This document shows, one piece after another, positions 52,718 to 60,379 of a stretch of 64,000 bases of DNA. How positions within the stretch are numbered: the first letter of the stretch is position 1; each line of letters begins with the position of its first letter. The stretch covers positions 99,029 through 163,028 of the forward strand of contig ONEB01000011.1 of the NCBI GenBank assembly GCA_900316745.1. Direction: 5' to 3'. Source of the DNA: an uncultured Eubacteriales bacterium. GTDB lineage: Bacteria > Bacillota > Clostridia > Oscillospirales > Oscillospiraceae. The translations under genes were made by a program, and so were the position numbers. Under the pieces are notes generated by a model. That model was not told where the DNA came from, searched no databases, and saw only the letters and a program-made list of their open reading frames with translations.

Positions 52718-53312
52718 GGTGCGCCACCTCCTTTTTCTTTCGTGCGGTGTACTCCTTCGGAAAAGCGATCTTGCCGCTTTTCATCAGCTCGTCCACCACG
52801 GAAACCCGTTCTTCCAAATCACCAACTGTCAAAATATCTGCCAGATATTCGATATAATCGGGCATCTGGCAGGCTTCCACAAAACGGTCATCCAGTGCAT
52901 CGTCCGGTGTTTTCGGTGCATACCGCACTTTCCAATCTTCCAGCAGATGCAGATAGTCTGTCAGCGCCCGGAAGCACAGCATTTCATCCTCTCGGAACTG
53001 ACGGATATAGGGGTGTTCCGGCTTGGGCATAACAACGGCAGTAGGCGGTTTCGGGTCAAGCCCAAAGTCCGCAGCCAGCCTTTGTGCCGCTTCATAGCTG
53101 CTCAGATCGAACAATTTCGCCACGAGGTCGATCACATCCCCTTTGGCTCCGCAGCCGAAGCAGAAGAAATAGTCCTGATTCAGCTTTAAGCTCGGATGCC
53201 TGTCGTTGTGGAACGGGCAGCAAGCCTTACCGTTGCGGTTTGCTTTCAGCCCGTAGTGTTCGGCGGCTTGCCTAATCGGAACAGCCGCCTTGATGGTTTC
53301 GTACATGGTCAT
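52692..53312 (-). CDS. CHC2 zinc-finger primase-like protein
   Basis: 206 residues. The CHC2 zinc finger is CCPFHNDRHPSLKLNQDYFF followed by CFGCGAKGD, the same set found at the N-terminus of DnaG primases. No TOPRIM domain follows; the rest is helical and charged. The start is taken at ATG 53312, 9 nt after GGAG; ATGs at 53318 and 53306 are alternatives. First gene of the replication pair. Confidence 0.85.
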   Translation of the reverse strand: MTMYETIKAAVPIRQAAEHYGLKANRNGKACCPFHNDRHPSLKLNQDYFFCFGCGAKGDVIDLVAKLFDLSSYEAAQRLAADFGLDPKPPTAVVMPKPEHPYIRQFREDEMLCFRALTDYLHLLEDWKVRYAPKTPDDALDDRFVEACQMPDYIEYLADILTVGDLEERVSVVDELMKSGKIAFPKEYTARKKKEVAHRGEEPENA

Positions 53313-53337
53313 AAACATTTTCTCCTTTCGATTTTTC

Positions 53338-53355
53338 TGACAAATTTCTTTGTCA
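53338..53355. promoter_or_regulatory. Inverted repeat at the primase promoter
   Basis: TGACAAA-TTTC-TTTGTCA lies about 5 nt downstream of a minus-strand TATATT (53360-53365) that could be the -10 box for the primase-helicase pair. The -35 match is poor (TTTAAT), so control by an activator or repressor is plausible. Confidence 0.45.
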
Positions 53356-53409
53356 CTTGAATATACGGAGAAAATGGCTTGGATTAAAAAAATCAGGCAG
53401 TATTGCAAC

Positions 53410-53462
53410 AAAATAAAAAGCCCTCTTGCGTTTCTTGCAAAAATGCAAGACTCAAGAGGGCT
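53410..53462 (-). terminator. Terminator-like hairpin, minus strand, in the divergent region
   Basis: Outer stem AGCCCTCTTG/CAAGAGGGCT with an inner CTTGCA/TGCAAG stem; on the minus strand it ends in TTTTTATTTTG. No protein gene reads into it from the right, so it may end a small RNA started near 53590 or insulate the primase promoter. Confidence 0.6.
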
Positions 53463-53480
53463 GTGTGACCTATAAAAACA

Positions 53481-53565
53481 TTCTTGTCAGTCGGTGATAA
53501 GAATGATGAGAATGACAAGAAGTGATTTTCATAACAACGGTGAATAAAAAGTGAATTTTCACTTT
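53481..53565. promoter_or_regulatory. Two inverted repeats upstream of the AlbA_2 gene
   Basis: TTCTTGTCA (53481-53489) pairs with TGACAAGAA (53513-53521). AAAGTGAA-TT-TTCACTTT spans 53548-53565, ending 6 nt before the -35 box. The first shares the TTGTCA/TGACAA core with the repeat at 53338-53355, suggesting one protein binds both sides of the divergent region. With the neighbouring elements this covers the 316-nt gap 53313-53628. Confidence 0.45.
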
Positions 53566-53571
53566 CGTGTA

Positions 53572-53599
53572 TTGAAAAATGTGAAAATATGCGTATAAT
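53572..53599 (+). promoter_or_regulatory. Promoter of the AlbA_2-XRE-sigma genes
   Basis: TTGAAA, 16 nt, TATAAT, about 30 nt upstream of ATG 53629. Confidence 0.7.
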
Positions 53600-53628
53600 G
53601 TAATTAAGCAAAATTGGAGGTGCGGTAT

Positions 53629-54939
53629 ATGCAATATGAAAGTGAGCGCATTGAATATAAATCTCAGATGATTGAAGATCTTTACCGGGAAGTCATTGCC
53701 TTTGCGAACAGTGACGGTGGTGTGATCTACATTGGCATCGACAATCAGGGTAACCTAACCGGAATTGATAATGTGGATGAAACCTATACCCGCATCACAA
53801 ACGGCATCCGTGACGCTATTGCACCGGATGTTACCATGTTTGTGCGATATGTACTCCAAGATAACAAAGTTATTCAGATCGAAGTAGGGGAAGGTAGCTA
53901 TAAACCCTATTATTTGAAATCTAAGGGTATGAAGCCCACTGGCGTTTATGTCCGCCAGGGCGCATCCAGTGTGCAGGCATCTCCCGATCAGATCCGTAGA
54001 ATGATTAAAGAGTCGGACGGTGACAATTACGAAGACTCTCGTAGTCTTGAGCAGGATTTAACCTTTTCTGCCGCAGAAACAGCATTTGAGCGCTATGGTG
54101 TTGAGTTCTCTGTAGAGAAATATCGTGCATTGGGTATCACACAGAATGATATTTATACAAACCTGGCCTTGCTTCTGTCCGATCAGTGCCTTCACACAAC
54201 AAAGATTGCCGTATTCAACGATGAGTCCTGCACGGAGTTCCGGGACAGTAAGGAGTTCGGCGGCTCAGTGTTCAAGCAATTTGAGGATTCTGTGAATTAT
54301 CTCGCTTTGTGCAATAAAACCGCTTCCACGATCAAAGGAGTTATCCGCACAGATAAAAAGGATTATCCCGAAGAAGCCATTCGTGAAGCACTTCTCAATG
54401 CTCTTGTTCATCGGGATTACGGTTTCAGCGGCAGTATCATCATCAATGTAAACGACAGCAAAATGGAGTTTATTTCTCTTGGCGGACTATTGCCCGGTCT
54501 TTCAACCGAGGATATTCGTATTGGTGTATCTCAGCCGAGAAATAAAAAGCTGGCAGAAGTATTCCACCGCCTGCGTTTAATCGAAAGTTATGGCACCGGT
54601 ATTCGCCGGATTTTCAAGCTGTATGAAAACTGTCCCGTTCAGCCCAGTATTGAGGTCACAGCCAATGCATTCAAAATTGTGCTGCCTAATATGAATGCCA
54701 ATGGTGCCGTTGCTGAAAGCGCACTGGAAACAGCAGAAAAAGCGCCTGTAACAATCACGCCGCAGATGAAAACGGTCATGGATTATCTGGCAGAGTATGG
54801 CGAAATGACTGACGAAGATCTGCAGGAGCTGCTGAATATTAAAAAGACGAGAGCCTATCTGCTTGCCCGACAGATGCATGAAAATGGGCTTATTGAGATT
54901 ATTGGCAGAGGTGTAAATAAGAAATATAAACTGAAATGA
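53629..54939 (+). CDS. AlbA_2 (Schlafen-like) domain ATP-binding regulator
   Basis: 436 residues. The N-terminal AlbA_2 domain has ESERIEYKSQMIEDLYREVI and AFANSDGGVIYIGIDNQGNL. A GHKL/RecG-like ATPase-type region has AIREALLNALVHRDYGFSGS and SYGTGIRRIFKLYENC. The C-terminus is a winged helix (MTDEDLQELLNIKKTRAYLL). Proteins of this layout are common on mobile elements and phage-defence islands and are annotated as transcriptional regulators; the exact role is unknown. The start is ATG 53629 with GGAGG 8 nt upstream; a TTG five codons earlier is part of the ribosome site. Confidence 0.85.
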   Translation: MQYESERIEYKSQMIEDLYREVIAFANSDGGVIYIGIDNQGNLTGIDNVDETYTRITNGIRDAIAPDVTMFVRYVLQDNKVIQIEVGEGSYKPYYLKSKGMKPTGVYVRQGASSVQASPDQIRRMIKESDGDNYEDSRSLEQDLTFSAAETAFERYGVEFSVEKYRALGITQNDIYTNLALLLSDQCLHTTKIAVFNDESCTEFRDSKEFGGSVFKQFEDSVNYLALCNKTASTIKGVIRTDKKDYPEEAIREALLNALVHRDYGFSGSIIINVNDSKMEFISLGGLLPGLSTEDIRIGVSQPRNKKLAEVFHRLRLIESYGTGIRRIFKLYENCPVQPSIEVTANAFKIVLPNMNANGAVAESALETAEKAPVTITPQMKTVMDYLAEYGEMTDEDLQELLNIKKTRAYLLARQMHENGLIEIIGRGVNKKYKLK

Positions 54940-54953
54940 TCGGAGGTGCTACG

Positions 54954-55754
54954 ATGGATCAGGTTTTCTTACCCGGTACAATCCGTGATCGCATAAAGGA
55001 TTTGATGAAATCCACGAAAATGACACAGGCTGAACTGGCGGTACGTATCGGAACGGCCGAAAGTACACTGAGTCGGTTTCTCCGAGGTGATACGGATAAA
55101 TTGGGCAATGAAAACATCATCCGCATTGCCCGTGTGTTTAATGTCTCTACGGATTTTTTGCTTGGCGAAGTCAATGTGCCAGATCGTGTGAATTATGATA
55201 TTTCCGAGCTTGGTCTGTCGGTACAGGCGGCGAGAAACTTGTACACCCATAAGGTGAATCCACAGGTAGTTAATGCATTACTTGAAAACCCGGAGTTTGC
55301 AAACACGACCAATCTGATCTCCCGCTATTTGGATGATGAACTTGCCAAGGGATTTGCGGCACAGAATCAGCTTTATGCAACAGTTGCCGGAATGCTTGGC
55401 AGCACACCGGGAGTGGTTGAAGAAGTCAAGAACTTGCAGGTTCCGGTATATCAATTCGATTTGACTGCCATCCAGCGGTCATTTATGAGCGCGGTGCAGG
55501 CTGTGAAGAAAGAAGTCGGCAATGACCTGTCCGCAAGCCGGGAATTGACCTCTCAGGCGGTGAAAAAGATTTATGCCGAACTGACCAAGGGGCAGAAAAA
55601 GCCAAACCGCAAAATAACACCGGAGCAGGTTGCGGAAGCGGTAGCAAAGTCTGTTTCTGATTTGCCCGGTATCGATAAAGAAATGGTCAAGCAGATGTTC
55701 CTTGCATTGACCGGCACGGTAACAAGCCATGAAAAAGGAACAAATGACCAATGA
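54954..55754 (+). CDS. XRE-family helix-turn-helix regulator
   Basis: 266 residues. The N-terminal HTH (KMTQAELAVRIGTAESTLSR, then FLRGDTDKLGNENIIRIARV) is followed by a long helical region of about 190 residues with no recognised domain. Translation starts at ATG 54954, 8 nt after GGAGG. It lies 14 nt after the AlbA_2 gene and overlaps the sigma-like gene, so the three form one unit. A repressor of element or island genes is the simplest reading. Confidence 0.85.
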   Translation: MDQVFLPGTIRDRIKDLMKSTKMTQAELAVRIGTAESTLSRFLRGDTDKLGNENIIRIARVFNVSTDFLLGEVNVPDRVNYDISELGLSVQAARNLYTHKVNPQVVNALLENPEFANTTNLISRYLDDELAKGFAAQNQLYATVAGMLGSTPGVVEEVKNLQVPVYQFDLTAIQRSFMSAVQAVKKEVGNDLSASRELTSQAVKKIYAELTKGQKKPNRKITPEQVAEAVAKSVSDLPGIDKEMVKQMFLALTGTVTSHEKGTNDQ

Positions 55755-56373
55755 GCAGCTCTGTATCGCTGCCCTTGACGGCGATACGGAAGCAAGAAAT
55801 GCCCTTGTAGAAAACAATCTGCGCTTCATAAAAAGAACTGCCTATGAAATGTGGAACGTACAGCGGGAGCTGAATGCCGCTCTTGGCATCGAAATCAGCG
55901 ATCTGGTGCAGGAAGGGTCTTTGGGGTTGCTGGATTGCATTGCTGGTTATCGACCGGATACCGGCAACAAGTTTCTAACCTATGCAGCACCAGCGATCCG
56001 CAATGCTATGGTGGATTACATACGTAGCTACAATCCCACCTTTGAAGCAAAGAATTTGGGCAGCATTATCCGGCTGGACGAAGTTGTAAAAGATGAAAAC
56101 AGAGGCAAACACGAATATGTTGCTGATCCTACGAAACAAACGCCGGAACAGATATATCTGGCGCAGGAACGGATCGACGATATTCACCATGCTTTGGACA
56201 TGATCGAACCCAGAGAGGAGCATTATCTGCGATACCGCTTTGGATTTGATGATGATCTTGAACATCCGCTGACGGAAACAGCAAAGCATTTCCACCTGTC
56301 TGAAAGCCGAGCAAGGTCTACGGAAGCGCTGGCTTTGGATAATGTGTGGTTGGAACTGCCGTGGTGGTATTAG
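55744..56373 (+). CDS. Sigma-70 family RNA polymerase sigma factor of the element
   Basis: 209 residues from ATG 55744 (AAGGA upstream; an ATG at 55729 is possible). Region 2 is clear: LRFIKRTAYEMWNVQRELNA, IEISDLVQEGSLGLLDCIAG, KFLTYAAPAIRNAMVDYIRS. A shortened region 4 is represented by HPLTETAKHFHLSESRARST. It resembles sigma factors found on conjugative and mobilizable elements of gut Clostridia, where they may drive element genes. It overlaps the XRE gene by 11 nt. Confidence 0.85.
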   Translation: MTNEQLCIAALDGDTEARNALVENNLRFIKRTAYEMWNVQRELNAALGIEISDLVQEGSLGLLDCIAGYRPDTGNKFLTYAAPAIRNAMVDYIRSYNPTFEAKNLGSIIRLDEVVKDENRGKHEYVADPTKQTPEQIYLAQERIDDIHHALDMIEPREEHYLRYRFGFDDDLEHPLTETAKHFHLSESRARSTEALALDNVWLELPWWY

Positions 56374-56861
56374 GGGATACGGGGATGCGTCGCAGCGGCG
56401 GGTTTAATATACCTCTTGCTCCCCCCCGGTGGTGCAGCACAGCTTCGGTCACCGACCTCCGCTTTGCCGAGCAAAATCGTGTGCCAACAGGGCGTCTTTC
56501 GCCTCTATTGGAAACCCGGAAGTCAAGGAATCTGCAATCCCTTGACAATTCCAGCCGTTTTGAAATGTGTACCCACAAACGAAAAAGGGAGTTTGTGAGG
56601 ACACATCTCAAACCCCAAAATCCCCTGAGATCTTCTCGGACAAGAAGAGAAATTCTCAAGAGATTTTCGATGCCGCATTCATGGAAACGGGAGCAATTTA
56701 TGCGTCATGCACCACTGTGGTGCTGTAAGTTTACAATCTTTGCGGTTCTATGTCAGGAACGGTCGTAAAAAGCTCTTGCAACTATCCTGATTATGATTGT
56801 GATTATATCGGATTGTGAAATAATATTTGACGCCTAACATTGTGTAAAAGGAGGGAGCATC
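56374..56861 (+). other. 488-nt non-coding region with many hairpins before the defence genes
   Basis: No supported protein gene; open frames here have no ribosome site or family sequence. Hairpins seen include GTCAAGG/CCTTGAC (about 56521-56546), CACAAAC/GTTTGTG (about 56573-56597) and GCACCAC-T-GTGGTGC near 56709-56723. A weak promoter (TTGTGA, 18 nt, TAATAT, -10 near 56821) and hexamer repeats of the type GATTAT/GATTGT lie just before the SNF2 gene. The region could encode a structured RNA or a long leader. Confidence 0.4.
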
Positions 56862-59504
56862 GTGCAGCAAACACCGTTTCATGCGTACTACACTGCGAGA
56901 CAACTGGACACATTGCCGGATGCGGATAAGCTGCTGCCGGTGTTTGCATCCTCTGATATTCAGGTATATCCTTTCCAGATTGCAGCGGCCAGCTTTGCCC
57001 TGCGTTCCCCTTACCAAAAAGGTGTAATCCTTTGCGATGAAGCGGGCATGGGCAAAAGTCACGAAGCAATGCTCATTATGGCACAGCGGTGGATGGAAGG
57101 ACAAACAAAGATTCTCCTGTGTATCCCCAATGCTGACCTGCTCGTTCAGTGGAAGGATTTGCTGGATACACACTATACGATTCCATATTGTGTCCTGACA
57201 AAGAATACTGATTGGGATCCTGAAACGGGATTTGATCAAAGCGGCATCGTGATCACAACCTATGATTTCGCAGCTGATCACGAAGCGGAAGCATCAGCCG
57301 TTGCTTGGGATCTGGCGGTATTTGAAGAAGCGAATGCTCTGTCCGGTGTTTATCAGGAGGACAACAAGCAAGCAAAAGCCCTATACCGAATTGCGGGCAA
57401 TGCTTTTAAGGTACTGCTGACCGGTACGCCAATTGAGAAGAATATCATGGACCTTTACGGCCTGATTTGGTTCATTGATCATACGGCGCTTCCAGAGGAA
57501 AAGGAATTCCTTGCCCGGTATCTGCGTAAACCGGAGAACTATCCGGAACTGGCGGAGCGGGTCAGCAAGTTCTGCTTCCGAACATTGCGCTCGCAAGCCA
57601 AAAGCTATGCTAAGATCCCAGAGCGTGTTTTGTTTACATACGAGTACAAACCTTCCTCTCAGGAACAGAAGCTGTACGATCTTCTGTATGCCTATATTAA
57701 CAAGCCCAACAAGCTGGCATTTCCTGAGATGGAAACCTATGATCTGGCACTGCGCCTTCTGAGCCTGCAGAGTTCCTCCACAGCAGCAATTGCGCAAACC
57801 GTTAAAGGTATTTTGAAACGCCTTGAGAAAATGCCCAATGCAGATGAAGAGATCGCACAACTGCAGGCTGTTTTAGCTGCGTGTCAAAACATTTCGGCAG
57901 ACACCAAAGCGAAGGAACTGCTGAAGGTGTTGGATAAAGGGTTTTCGCTGATGAAAAAGGCCGGTGCAGCAAAGAAAGCCGTTATTTTCACCGAGAGTGT
58001 GGAAACCCAAAAGATGCTGCATGCTCTGCTGAGCAAGAAATATAAAACCGTAGTTTATAACGGCAGTGCAGATTATTCTGCCATCCGTCAGTTCAAGCAG
58101 GACGGCGAGATCTTGATCTCCACGGATAACGGTGCTAAGGGCTTTAATCTGGAAGATGCAGCATTCGTTATCCACTATGATCTGCTCTATAACACCCTCA
58201 AAATGGAGCAGCGAATTGACCGCTGTCACCGGATCGGTCAAAAGAACGATGTTCTCTCCGTTGCGTTTATCAATCAGAGCAATTTTTCAGATGTGCGCAA
58301 GCTGGAGCTGGTAAGCAAGAGAATGCTGGTTTCGGACGGCGTATTTGGTGTCAGCGACGATGTGATCGGCGGGTTCTCCGGCGACTTGGACGGTGCTATG
58401 AGCGTAATCGGCGAACAGCTTCGTACACGGACGCAGGTAGAAAGCGATCATCACACAGTATTAACTGCCCGTGCCGAAGAAAACAAGGCGGCAGTTGCTT
58501 CTGCCGAAGATATCCTGTTTACCACATTTACAAAAGAGCTGGCAAACAAGATCCACCTTACACCCCGGTATGTGGACGAACGGGCTGCGGAGCTGAACCG
58601 GTCTTTGTGGGAACTGGTAAAATGGTTCTTTATGCGCTATAATGAAGAGCGTAGTGACTGCCATTATGTGATCGACGAAGAGGCGCAGACCATCACAGCA
58701 ACAAACTACGAAACCCTGCCCACCTTGTTTTATTACTGGGACGGCAGCAGAAACAAGAAATACCAAAGCCAAAAGCAGTATGGCATGGCAAAGGATTTCA
58801 AGCCCCGGCACGGAAGGATCACGCTTTCCAGCATCATTGGCCGCGGTATCATCCATGAACTGGAATGCCCGGACAGTGGTGTGCTGTCTGTCCAGACTGA
58901 TTTGGAATCATGCTCCATTGGCCTGTATCACATCACGCTGCTTTCCGGGAAGTTACCCGTTGCGGAGCATTCGGTTTTGGTCGGCCAAAACGAGTCTGGT
59001 GAGATGCTGACAGATGAACAGTGCTTAGCCATGCTTTCCAAACCGGTTTTGCAGTATTCCCATAGTGAGCATACTGCACCCCATTGGCTGAAATCTGGCA
59101 GTGTAGCACACGCCCTTGACCGGTATGTCCCGGTTGAAAAACTGATTGCGGCGCAGATGGAAAAGCTTTCACCCATCCACCAGGAAGAGCTGGAACGGCT
59201 GAAGCTGCAGGTGGCAGGTAAAAAGGCGGCAATCTCTAAGGAAATCGACAAACTGGAAGCGCAGATCAAAAGCCTGGAGGCAGTACGCAACGGGATCACC
59301 AATGACCGTTTGCGCTTACTTGCAATGGAAAAGCAGATCAATCAGCTGCGGCGGGAATATATGTCCAAGCAGGAAAACCAGTTCTTTGACGCGATGCGTC
59401 TGGATTTGGAGCTGGAAGAACAGATAAAAGCGTTGGCGGATAGAGATAAGTTGACCGCTAAGGTTGTAAGAGAATTTGTTATTAAAATGGAGGCTACACA
59501 ATGA
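56862..59504 (+). CDS. SNF2-family DEAD/DEAH-like helicase
   Basis: An 880-residue SF2 translocase. Walker A is in GVILCDEAGMGKSHEAMLIM (residues 55-74). The DEAH position reads FEEAN (about 154-158), so the usual first Asp is Glu. Motif III is VLLTGTPIEKNIMDLYGLIW, and motif VI MEQRIDRCHRIGQKNDV is near residue 450, the SNF2-type QxxRxxRxGQ. The C-terminal 350 residues include a coiled coil (about 790-860) and no nuclease motif. Starts at GTG 56862 behind AAAAGGAGGG. Related helicases occur in defence loci, including with type III methylases. It overlaps the next gene by 4 nt. Confidence 0.9.
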   Translation: MQQTPFHAYYTARQLDTLPDADKLLPVFASSDIQVYPFQIAAASFALRSPYQKGVILCDEAGMGKSHEAMLIMAQRWMEGQTKILLCIPNADLLVQWKDLLDTHYTIPYCVLTKNTDWDPETGFDQSGIVITTYDFAADHEAEASAVAWDLAVFEEANALSGVYQEDNKQAKALYRIAGNAFKVLLTGTPIEKNIMDLYGLIWFIDHTALPEEKEFLARYLRKPENYPELAERVSKFCFRTLRSQAKSYAKIPERVLFTYEYKPSSQEQKLYDLLYAYINKPNKLAFPEMETYDLALRLLSLQSSSTAAIAQTVKGILKRLEKMPNADEEIAQLQAVLAACQNISADTKAKELLKVLDKGFSLMKKAGAAKKAVIFTESVETQKMLHALLSKKYKTVVYNGSADYSAIRQFKQDGEILISTDNGAKGFNLEDAAFVIHYDLLYNTLKMEQRIDRCHRIGQKNDVLSVAFINQSNFSDVRKLELVSKRMLVSDGVFGVSDDVIGGFSGDLDGAMSVIGEQLRTRTQVESDHHTVLTARAEENKAAVASAEDILFTTFTKELANKIHLTPRYVDERAAELNRSLWELVKWFFMRYNEERSDCHYVIDEEAQTITATNYETLPTLFYYWDGSRNKKYQSQKQYGMAKDFKPRHGRITLSSIIGRGIIHELECPDSGVLSVQTDLESCSIGLYHITLLSGKLPVAEHSVLVGQNESGEMLTDEQCLAMLSKPVLQYSHSEHTAPHWLKSGSVAHALDRYVPVEKLIAAQMEKLSPIHQEELERLKLQVAGKKAAISKEIDKLEAQIKSLEAVRNGITNDRLRLLAMEKQINQLRREYMSKQENQFFDAMRLDLELEEQIKALADRDKLTAKVVREFVIKMEATQ

Positions 59505-60379
59505 AAAAATTGTTAGACTGGATAAAAAACCACACGGGAGTGACAATTTTGATATGTGTGCTCCTATTTGTGATTCCTCTTGTCACAGTGCATATTCTCT
59601 TTAAAATTCCAGCGTGGAGCGATTGCCTTGTAGCCGAATGGAGTGCCGGAGAATTACTTGCTTATATAGCAGGATTTGAAGCTCTGGCGGGTACTGTGTT
59701 CTTAGGCCTGATTACTGTAGATCAAGCCGAGCAAGCAAACACCGTAAGTCAGCAGCTGGGAAAAGAAAATAACGAAATGCAGAAGATCATGGCACAGAAA
59801 TTGCTACCGGTTATTCGCATGGAAAAAGCACGGTTAATGCCAGTGGTAAGCCTCGATAAGTGTCCAGAAAATTTCCCTATGGCAACGCAATTCAGACGGA
59901 CTGGAAGTTTCCATAGCAGTACACCCAGTGAGATTCAGCAAAACATATATATAAACATCGACATCAACACAGACAATGACGAGCCTGTATATGTAACGCA
60001 GATATCCTGCAAGCTGGTCAATATTTCAGACACCATCATCCGCCATATTGGCTTAGATGAAATTGTTCTCAGGGAAATCCAAGGAAAGACACCGGAAGTA
60101 GCATGTAAAAACAAAATTTCCGGAGATGGAGTTGCTACATTGCTTAGTCCCGGCGAGGATGTTGATATCGCATTGATTTTAGGTACCAAAAACAAGGTTT
60201 TGGCAGACCTATGGAAAAGCGATCTGTTCGGCGTTTGTCTGACGCTTTTTGTCACCAACACTTCAATCAACGGAATAACATTCCAAGAGTACATTAGCAT
60301 AAGAATGACCAACGAACAATATACGAAGATTAGCTACGGCGAAAATACACCAAACGAAGGGGTAAATGACAATGCCTGA
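59501..60379 (+). CDS. Two-transmembrane protein of unknown function in the defence operon
   Basis: 292 residues, not recognised. Transmembrane helix 1 is at about 13-34 (VTILICVLLFVIPLVTVHIL) and helix 2 at about 50-72 (GELLAYIAGFEALAGTVFLG). A short coiled coil (QANTVSQQLGKENNEMQKIM) follows, then a cytoplasmic, beta-rich domain of about 190 residues. The topology (two helices plus a soluble sensor/effector-like domain) resembles membrane proteins found in several bacterial defence systems, but I see no catalytic motif. Its start overlaps the SNF2 stop (ATGA) and its end overlaps mod by 14 nt, so it is an integral operon member. Confidence 0.75.
   Translation: MKKLLDWIKNHTGVTILICVLLFVIPLVTVHILFKIPAWSDCLVAEWSAGELLAYIAGFEALAGTVFLGLITVDQAEQANTVSQQLGKENNEMQKIMAQKLLPVIRMEKARLMPVVSLDKCPENFPMATQFRRTGSFHSSTPSEIQQNIYINIDINTDNDEPVYVTQISCKLVNISDTIIRHIGLDEIVLREIQGKTPEVACKNKISGDGVATLLSPGEDVDIALILGTKNKVLADLWKSDLFGVCLTLFVTNTSINGITFQEYISIRMTNEQYTKISYGENTPNEGVNDNA

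Noticed and set aside
53393-53611. 72-codon minus-strand frame in the divergent regulatory region
   Set aside because: It crosses a terminator-like hairpin, has no ribosome site and a low-complexity Ser/Phe composition.
56346-56768. 140-codon plus-strand frame after the element sigma factor
   Set aside because: It starts inside the sigma gene, has no ribosome site and no recognisable domain; treated as non-coding.
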